From Methanospirillum hungatei (lineage in GTDB: Archaea; Halobacteriota; Methanomicrobia; Methanomicrobiales; Methanospirillaceae): a DNA stretch of 10,655 nt. A program made the translations under genes and the position numbers. The notes under the pieces are model-generated. The model had not been told where the DNA came from, searched no databases, and saw only the letters and a list, made by a program, of their open reading frames with translations. The stretch is taken from assembly GCF_020216685.1 (NCBI RefSeq), contig NZ_JAIWNS010000034.1:1-10655 (forward strand), read 5' to 3'. Below are positions 1-4,510 of this stretch, one piece after another (within the stretch, counting starts at the first letter, position 1; every line of letters starts with the position of its first letter).

Positions 1-709
1 AGGGGTTTTGATCTTCGATTGTGTTTTCTTCTTTCTCATTCTCATCATTTGGATTCAGCAATATCTCAAGAGAAGTATCTTCATCTTCTTTTGCCGGGGT
101 GTCTGAATGTTCCATCACATTTCCTTCTTGCAAAGGTGTGTCCCCGAATTCATCGCCATTATCAGTGCTTTGTGGTGTTGAGTCATACGTATCATCGATT
201 GAACTCATAACCGTGTCAAGAGCATCATCCTCTCCTTGAGTATTTGTGCTATCTACCATCTCCTGTTGTTCTTCATCAGCAGTATTACGTCCCAAATTTT
301 TCATTATCTCGTTCCATCGTTCATGTAATTCCTCATCAGAATATTGTGTCTCTGTGGTTACGTACCCAAAGTCATTGAGATAAAAAACAGTCTTGGTTTT
401 GGGATCATACAATTGATTTGCCTCTTCATCAATGGTAATCTCATCAGATGCTTTTGATTCATTCACATGAGCATCTGGAATTTCTGTCTGTTTTGGGGTA
501 CTTATTAATGGAGGGTATTTTTTATTGTCAGTGTCATGATCACATACCCCATTCCCATCAAGGTCAATGTAATCCTTACAGATATATGGTGAATTCTGAA
601 AACAGGTTGCTGCTAAAGTGGGAACACCCGCCAGAGAACATAGGATGAGAGTTATACAGATGAGTGCGAGAAAGGAACCGGAGTTGTGAAAAGATGAATA
701 TGGATCCAT
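1..709 (-). CDS. Secreted acidic protein with DxDGNG motif (3' end beyond window)
   Basis: The minus strand is open from an ATG at 709 to the left edge, about 236 codons, so the C-terminus is missing. Residues about 12-34 are a hydrophobic stretch ending in Ala-Ala, which reads as a signal peptide or membrane anchor. Straight after it comes a small domain with Cys36, Cys44 and Cys56 and the loop DLDGNGVCDHDTD (residues 49-61). That spacing of acidic residues resembles calcium loops of the dockerin, EF-hand or thrombospondin-3 kind. The rest, from about residue 75, is strongly acidic, rich in Glu, Asp, Ser, Thr and Asn, low in hydrophobics and probably disordered, apart from a short segment with YDPKTKTVFYLNDFGYV. 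No strong ribosome site precedes the ATG; an AT-rich TATA-like stretch lies at about 770-790. An extracellular role is inferred; no family is recognised. Confidence 0.72.
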   Translation of the reverse strand, partial: MDPYSSFHNSGSFLALICITLILCSLAGVPTLAATCFQNSPYICKDYIDLDGNGVCDHDTDNKKYPPLISTPKQTEIPDAHVNESKASDEITIDEEANQLYDPKTKTVFYLNDFGYVTTETQYSDEELHERWNEIMKNLGRNTADEEQQEMVDSTNTQGEDDALDTVMSSIDDTYDSTPQSTDNGDEFGDTPLQEGNVMEHSDTPAKEDEDTSLEILLNPNDENEKEENTIEDQNP

Positions 710-816
710 GTTGTGAATTCGTACATATCACACATAAGGCTAACGATCACTCATTGTTCATTCCCTTATAATTATATATCATCTTTTATAATTTCGATCA
801 GATCTGAAGTAACTTT

Positions 817-824
817 TTTATATT
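817..824 (+). promoter_or_regulatory. Candidate archaeal TATA box for the 845 gene
   Basis: TTTATATT matches the archaeal box A consensus TTTATATA at seven of eight positions. It begins 28 bases before the ATG at 845, so transcription would start at or very near the start codon, giving a leaderless or near-leaderless mRNA. This agrees with the lack of a clear Shine-Dalgarno sequence before 845. Confidence 0.45.
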
Positions 825-844
825 ACAAAACAAGATAGAGCGGT

Positions 845-1366
845 ATGAAAGGACTCATATTATTGCTTATGATGATAGCGCTTTGTATACCGATTATGAC
901 GGCGGAAGAGCAGGAATGGACCCCTTTTCGAGCTGATTCAAGGATTGAGATAAACTTCCCGTCACACTGGAACTAGCAGGAGATTCAGACAGGCTACAAA
1001 GGGATGAAAGCGTATTTGATGACAGATAAAAAAACACCAGGGTTGTATTCACTCGTGATGGTTGCAGACAATCCCATCTATCAGATTCCTGACAAGGATG
1101 TCCTGAATGAACTGCTCTATTCTTTAATGAATGATTATCCTGATTACGTTCAGCAAGGGGAGACAAAGTTTGGTTCTGATGATAAACGTCCGTATTTCTC
1201 ACTCTCTCAATGGGTGAATGATTCAACAGGAGAAAGGCTTACTCTCATTGTTGCAGGATCAAAAAAGTCTGTTGTCTATCTCTGGATGGTATATCCATCT
1301 GAGATCATGGAGAAGGTATATCAATCACTCATGAATGATATGGCTACATCGTTAAAAATATTTTAA
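845..1366 (+). pseudogene. Small secreted protein gene interrupted by in-frame TAG
   Basis: An ATG at 845 opens a frame with a clear signal peptide (MKGLILLLMMIALCIPIMTA) followed by a mature part beginning EEQEWTPFRADSRIEINFPS. After 43 codons a TAG at 974-976 stops it, yet the same frame continues without another stop to TAA at 1364-1366. The whole would be 173 codons plus the stop. The downstream part, rejoining in frame at QEIQTGYKGMKAY, looks like normal globular protein with alternating strands and a helical C-terminus (about YPSEIMEKVYQSLMNDMATS). An internal ATG at 1004 could start a 120-residue product, but that would lack the signal peptide. The simplest reading is a recent nonsense mutation. 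A sequencing error or stop readthrough are alternatives. The family is not recognised. Confidence 0.7.
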
Positions 1367-1645
1367 ATTTATTTTATGACATATTTTCTTCGATTCGTTC
1401 GATTTAGTGGATCAATCTCTCTTTTTTTGTGTCCTCTCTGCAGGTATGTGAATGCCATACCGGTGTCGTGGGGGAGGAGATCATAAAACCCGGTGATAGG
1501 AGGGGTGTACCGGTTTTTTTATATGTATGAAATGGTTAGATTGTGGCCTTCCTATCATGCATTGCGGAATACTTACTATACAAAACAATTTACAGATATT
1601 GAGGAATTATAAGCGATAACCTGATGAGTTACCATTGCATATGCT
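1367..1645. other. Gene-poor stretch with small hairpins
   Basis: No convincing coding sequence lies here. A 6-bp hairpin (GGTATG 1443-1448 with CATACC 1456-1461) is followed by a G-rich run and then by the terminator-like hairpin at 1485-1520. AT-rich, TATA-like stretches near 1570-1580 and 1600-1612 could serve the antitoxin gene downstream. A short non-coding RNA is possible but unsupported beyond the hairpins. Confidence 0.35.
1485..1520 (+). terminator. Terminator-like hairpin with T-run
   Basis: AAAACCCGGT (1485-1494) can pair with ACCGGTTTT (1509-1517) across a 14-base loop, with one bulged C, and seven T residues end at 1520. The geometry is that of an intrinsic terminator. Archaeal termination relies mainly on the T-run, so this could end transcripts from the 845 gene, though it lies about 120 bases past that stop. 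Confidence 0.4.
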
Positions 1646-1663
1646 ATGTACGAAGGAACAGAG

Positions 1664-1939
1664 ATGTTAAGGGCATATAAGGCAGTAATAAGAAATAATT
1701 ATGTTGAATGGGATAATGACATTCATGAAATAATAAACTCAGACAATCCTGTTTCAGTGTATATTACTATTATAGATGAACCCAAACCAGAAACGAATGT
1801 CGAAAGAGGCAAATGTATGGTTTCAGCTTTGAATACGTTAGTTAAAATAAAAGCATTTAGCGACGTTGATGATCCAGTTGAGTTCATACGAGAGATGAGG
1901 CAGGAGAGAGAGTTACCAGGAAGACAAGATGCTGATTGA
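1664..1939 (+). CDS. VapB-type antitoxin of a decayed vapBC pair
   Basis: This gene encodes about 91 residues from ATG 1664; an in-frame ATG at 1646 would add six. I prefer 1664 because GAAGGA at 1652-1657 sits six bases before it and the product then begins MLRAYKAVIRNNYVEW, like a small beta-rich antitoxin N-terminus. The C-terminus (PVEFIREMRQERELPGR) matches the tail typical of antitoxins that pair with PIN toxins, where the segment wraps the toxin active site. Its stop codon overlaps the ATG of the broken PIN gene by 11 bp, the usual vapBC layout. If expressed it is now an orphan: it could bind DNA, neutralise a related toxin elsewhere, or be decaying. The toxin-partner role is inferred from tail and context; no DNA-binding fold was confirmed. 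Confidence 0.65.
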   Translation: MLRAYKAVIRNNYVEWDNDIHEIINSDNPVSVYITIIDEPKPETNVERGKCMVSALNTLVKIKAFSDVDDPVEFIREMRQERELPGRQDAD

Positions 1940-2084
1940 TAGGAATATAATCATTTATGCCATGCATCCCGATAATGAAATTATCCGAAAATTAATTGAG
2001 AAAAATTCACCATATGTATCAGTAGTCAGTTATGTCTAGGCTATCGGAAATCATGAATCCAAATTGAAATTTGAAAAAAATTAA
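1929..2084 (+). pseudogene. vapC: Truncated VapC/PIN-domain toxin remnant
   Basis: The frame starts at ATG 1929 within the antitoxin gene and reads MLIDRNIIIYAMHPDNEIIR, then KLIEKNSPYVSVVSYV, then TAG at 2037-2039. Intact VapC proteins are ribonucleases of roughly 130 residues that begin with a DTN motif and carry a conserved Glu in the segment after SV(I/V)(T/S)Y. Here the first catalytic Asp (residue 4) is kept, DTN has become DRN, and the TAG sits exactly where that Glu is expected, a single G-to-T change from GAG. The frame continues with family-like residues (AIGNHESKLKFEKN) to TAA at 2082-2084, and the remaining half of the domain is absent. Both nonsense mutation and truncation make it inactive. 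The neighbouring convergent gene ends at 2090. Confidence 0.8.
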
Positions 2085-2089
2085 GAATT

Positions 2090-3469
2090 TTAATTTTTGG
2101 GAAGAAGGATTCCACCATTTACCAGAGAATAGGTCTTCCCTTCAAGAGCACTACATTCTTCATTATCCGGATTATAAGTCACAGTATATCCATTGCCAAT
2201 GATATTTGTGATGATGTTTCCAGAAATCCCATCTGGATCGGTCAGGCCGGTTATAGTTGAATCACCAGTAAGGGACCAGGTCGAAGTAGCATCCAGTTCA
2301 AGATCTGCTGTGTGAATCTCTCCGGTCAATTCGGTATTATTTAAGAGTTTTATGGCAATTGAACTGATTTCATCAGTATAGAACGAACCATTCAGGATTT
2401 CGTTATATGCTGTAAAGGTTACTTTTCCTCCATTTTCACCAGTTTTTCCCCATCGGGAAGTTGCTGAGGCGTTTACCAGGACACCTGATCCAGCATTTAT
2501 TTTCACTCCATTTAAGGTAATCAAGGCATCAGTATTTGTGACAAAGAAGAGGGACCCATCACGATTGTTCAGGGTTCCTCCCTCCATGGTGAAAATTCCT
2601 TTCCCAACTTCTGCATCCCCCGAGAAACTCTGATAAATCATGACCCCGGGAGTATTCTTATCTCCTCCGGTTACCGTGCTATTCGTAAGAAAGATTGAAT
2701 TAGATCCCTCAATGACTGCTGCCTCAGTTCCCTCGGATAGAATATTTAGATCATTGACAGTTATCTTTCCCGTTGAATAAATACCAGGAGATCCATCACC
2801 AGATGAATAAACAGAACCGCCCTTCACCGTTACTGTTCCAGAACCGCGATCAGTAGCAATTGGAGCTCCGTGTGGTCCTGTAGTGGTAATTGATACATTC
2901 TCAAGGTTAAGAACGGCGCCAAGAGTTGCCATAACTCCATGACCACCATTTCCAGAGGCTGTTATTGTTACATCTTTTAGTGAGATTGAGGTCCCTTCTC
3001 CTGTAGGAATTGCTCCATTAGCACCAGATCCGGTTGTAGATATTGTTCCTCCTTCAATTACGACAGTACTTCCGTTATTTGCGAGTACCGCTCCATTCAA
3101 ACCAAAAAAGCTGCTTGCATCATTGGACGATGTATTTCCGGAAGTTGAGATTACAGGATTTTTAAGGGTTAAGGTTCCGCCATTTGTAACATAAACAGCG
3201 GAAACATCATCCATATCAGAAAGATAGGTTTCATTGGATTCGTTAGCGATATCTCCATCAATGGTATATTTTCCACTCAGTGTGTATGATAAATCAGAAT
3301 TACCACTAAGCGGAGCACTCCCAGGTGGAATATCGCCATGTGGGAACTGTATTTCAGGGTCAGGGATCATTTCAGGAGCAGGTATTGGATCTGCCAGACT
3401 ATTCATACCGATAAGTGAAATACACACCAGAATCATCACAATTTTACAATATTGGCTCATTTTTACCAT
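2090..3469 (-). CDS. Secreted right-handed beta-helix surface protein
   Basis: A 459-residue protein. It starts at ATG 3469; ATG 3460 is an alternative that gives MSQYCKIVMILVCISLIG and a tighter signal peptide. After cleavage near SLADPIPAPE comes a Pro-rich linker. From about residue 60 to 430 there are repeated Gly/Asn/Thr/Ser-rich turns of 20-30 residues with alternating hydrophobic positions (TLTLKNPVIST, STVVIEGGTIST, SISLKDVTITASG, VLNLENVSITTTG, TVTVKGGSVYSSG). This is the signature of a right-handed parallel beta-helix as in pectate-lyase-like and adhesin-like proteins. There are about nine N-x-S/T sequons, suggesting archaeal N-glycosylation. No transmembrane segment or PGF-CTERM-like anchor is visible at the C-terminus, so it is either released or held non-covalently. 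No catalytic site is evident. A surface or adhesive role is inferred from the fold. Confidence 0.8.
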   Translation of the reverse strand: MVKMSQYCKIVMILVCISLIGMNSLADPIPAPEMIPDPEIQFPHGDIPPGSAPLSGNSDLSYTLSGKYTIDGDIANESNETYLSDMDDVSAVYVTNGGTLTLKNPVISTSGNTSSNDASSFFGLNGAVLANNGSTVVIEGGTISTTGSGANGAIPTGEGTSISLKDVTITASGNGGHGVMATLGAVLNLENVSITTTGPHGAPIATDRGSGTVTVKGGSVYSSGDGSPGIYSTGKITVNDLNILSEGTEAAVIEGSNSIFLTNSTVTGGDKNTPGVMIYQSFSGDAEVGKGIFTMEGGTLNNRDGSLFFVTNTDALITLNGVKINAGSGVLVNASATSRWGKTGENGGKVTFTAYNEILNGSFYTDEISSIAIKLLNNTELTGEIHTADLELDATSTWSLTGDSTITGLTDPDGISGNIITNIIGNGYTVTYNPDNEECSALEGKTYSLVNGGILLPKN

Positions 3470-3532
3470 CTCTGCATTTTAACTAATTTTTGACTCATAT
3501 TGGAAGATAATACCATACCAGATATTCCTGGA

Positions 3533-3547
3533 GGTATTTCTGATACC
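3533..3547. repeat. Small inverted repeat in the leader of the beta-helix gene
   Basis: GGTAT (3533-3537) and ATACC (3543-3547) form a perfect 5-bp hairpin with a 5-base loop. It lies between the candidate minus-strand TATA box and the beta-helix gene start, so it would be in the mRNA leader or near its start site. Confidence 0.3.
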
Positions 3548-3569
3548 TTTGGATTAGGGACTTGACTAA

Positions 3570-3577
3570 TATATAAA
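3570..3577 (-). promoter_or_regulatory. Candidate TATA box for the beta-helix gene
   Basis: Read on the minus strand this is TTTATATA, an exact match to archaeal box A. Transcription would begin about 25 bases further on, near 3548, giving a leader of roughly 80 bases before ATG 3469. Confidence 0.5.
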
Positions 3578-3584
3578 AAAAGGG

Positions 3585-3619
3585 GAACCTGATTGGAGGA
3601 TATTTATCCTTTTAGGTTC
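3585..3619. repeat. Two-part stem-loop
   Basis: GAACCT (3585-3590) pairs with AGGTTC (3614-3619), and within it AGGAT (3597-3601) pairs with ATCCT (3606-3610) around a 4-base loop. The nested arrangement makes a two-part hairpin of about 35 bases directly behind the minus-strand TATA box. Its role is unknown. Confidence 0.4.
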
Positions 3620-3681
3620 AGGAAAGGTGAACCAATGGATCTTCATTGAGAATAACGAAAAATGATCCCATTCAGAACCCT

Positions 3682-3772
3682 GAGAATAGCTAAGAACCCC
3701 CTTACAACAAATTGGGGTTTATAAATACTTTATAAACTAGCGATCATAAAAGGGGGGTTTTTAGCTATCCTC
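3682..3772. repeat. Nested palindromic element, possibly MITE-like
   Basis: The left arm ATAGCTAAGAACCCCCTT (3686-3703) is complementary to the right arm AAGGGGGGTTTTTAGCTAT (3750-3768), with one G-T pair and one bulged G. GAG 3682-3684 and CTC 3770-3772 extend the pairing beyond one mismatch. The enclosed part holds a second perfect inverted repeat, GTTTATAAA (3717-3725) and TTTATAAAC (3729-3737), separated by three bases. The left CCCC run can also pair with GGGG at 3714-3717, so two folds compete. Size and long terminal inverted repeats fit a miniature inverted-repeat element or a structured RNA. No clear target-site duplication flanks it. Confidence 0.5.
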
Positions 3773-3773
3773 C

Positions 3774-3803
3774 CCTGCAATTTTTTTGTGCAGGTCTCTT
3801 TTT
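3774..3803 (+). terminator. Terminator-like hairpin
   Basis: CCTGCA (3774-3779) pairs perfectly with TGCAGG (3789-3794) around a T-rich 9-base loop, and a pyrimidine tail TCTCTTTTT follows to 3803. It sits two bases after the nested palindrome, so the two may form one transcribed unit. Confidence 0.45.
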
Positions 3804-3810
3804 CATAGTC

Positions 3811-3837
3811 CTGCTACACCTGTTACAACTGTTACAT
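3811..3837. repeat. Three tandem 9-bp units
   Basis: CTGCTACAC, CTGTTACAA and CTGTTACAT follow one another without a gap, sharing CTGYTACA. Regular one-turn-scale spacing could be a protein-binding array. The units are also a multiple of three and could be the trace of a decayed coding repeat. Confidence 0.45.
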
Positions 3838-3858
3838 GGGCGTTAAATTTGAAAAAAA

Positions 3859-3889
3859 TGCCTCAATGCAAGCATAATGCTGAAAGGCA
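3859..3889. repeat. Small two-part hairpin
   Basis: TGCCT (3859-3863) pairs with AGGCA (3885-3889), enclosing AGCA (3871-3874) and TGCT (3878-3881) around TAA. The stems are short and the structure may be chance. Confidence 0.25.
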
Positions 3890-3933
3890 ATAATTTCATT
3901 GATTCCTGATATATACCATGGAAAGGCAGGTCT

Positions 3934-3971
3934 TTTATATAATGAATTGTGGAGACAGTGACTCCACAATT
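3934..3971 (+). promoter_or_regulatory. Perfect TATA box followed by operator-like palindrome
   Basis: TTTATATA at 3934-3941 matches archaeal box A exactly. Three bases later begins a perfect 10-bp inverted repeat, AATTGTGGAG (3945-3954) and CTCCACAATT (3962-3971), with a 7-base spacer. The expected transcription start, near 3963, falls inside the repeat, which is where an archaeal repressor would block polymerase recruitment. The only plus-strand genes downstream are the HsdR relic and then hsdM, so it may control the restriction operon with a long leader, or be the leftover promoter of the lost gene. It could instead act as an RNA hairpin. Confidence 0.5.
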
Positions 3972-4099
3972 ATACTTCAAAGGATACATCTCATCATACA
4001 GCGAATTTTAAGCCATTCGGAAGCACAAATCTGAAAAGATAAAAAGGATATATTTTTATGTGTTTAATTGATCATACTTCATAAATGTCACTATGAAGA

Positions 4100-4115
4100 C
4101 CAGAACGGGTTCTGG
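4100..4115. repeat. Short palindrome upstream of the HsdR relic
   Basis: CCAGAAC and GTTCTGG are perfect complements separated by GG, forming a 16-bp palindrome. CTTCAT (4077-4082) and ATGAAG (4093-4098) form another nearby. Either could be an operator, but nothing ties them to a protein. Confidence 0.3.
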
Positions 4116-4232
4116 AAATTTCATGTATCAATAAAAACATTTTTCTATGTCTATCATTATAGAACGTATATCGTACAATCAGAATCCCATGTACGTTTTC
4201 ACTCGCACTATATTCTCTGCAATGCAGATACC

Positions 4233-4443
4233 ATGACCGTGAACCAGAATCCTGAACAGATAGCAAGGGACACTATCGACCGGAAATTGATCGAATCCGG
4301 GTTCGCGATTCAGGATAGAAAACATATCGACTGGAGGGCATCTCCCGGTATTGCGGTCAAAGAGTATCCGATTGATGTGGGTCCTGCTGATTATGTTCTG
4401 TTTGTGGACCTTGGTACCTGTCGGGGTTATTGAGGCAGTATAA
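4233..4443 (+). pseudogene. N-terminal relic of a type I restriction R subunit
   Basis: From ATG 4233 the product reads MTVNQNPEQIARDTIDRKLI and continues ESGFAIQDRKHID...SPGIAVKEYPIDVGPADYVLFVD. This is the N-terminus of HsdR-family subunits (NPEQxARDxID and GPADYVLFVD), whose nuclease domain next shows GxPVGVIEAK. Here the zero frame turns to LGTCRGY and stops at TGA 4431-4433. One frame over, from 4414, the sequence reads VPVGVIEAV and ends at TAA 4441-4443. So a one-base insertion lies in 4410-4413, and the gene is broken off exactly where the E-x-K lysine should be. The helicase and the rest, normally 700 or more residues, are gone. It lies 67 bases before hsdM in the same direction and is unlike the intact HsdR downstream, so it is a remnant of a different R subunit. 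The 165 bases of open frame before 4233 are probably not coding. Confidence 0.8.
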
Positions 4444-4510
4444 GAATTAAAAGGGACCATCAGAGTAAATTGGATTTAAACAGAATTCTAAGGGGATTAC
4501 AGAGTATACC

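Noticed and set aside
894..1226. Minus-strand frame of 110 codons
   Set aside because: It lies antisense to the interrupted secreted-protein gene, has no start signal and gives a protein-unlike composition.
1441..1520. tRNA or box C/D RNA in the gap before the antitoxin
   Set aside because: No cloverleaf, T-arm or C/D boxes could be found, only two small hairpins.
974..2039. Pyrrolysine (TAG) decoding to explain both interrupted frames
   Set aside because: The second TAG replaces a conserved acidic Glu and the toxin is truncated anyway, and TAG is the natural stop of the DUF1828-like gene at 7859-7861. Ordinary nonsense mutations explain both.
3234..3482. Plus-strand frame of 82 codons
   Set aside because: It is the antisense of the signal-peptide end of the beta-helix gene, which has the far better coding signal.
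3480..4100. CRISPR array in the repeat-rich intergenic region
   Set aside because: The repeats are different inverted pairs and one short 9-bp tandem array; there are no regularly spaced identical 25-40-bp repeats.
4068..4232. N-terminal extension of the HsdR relic
   Set aside because: This part is open in frame but shows no homology, and the family start fits ATG 4233.
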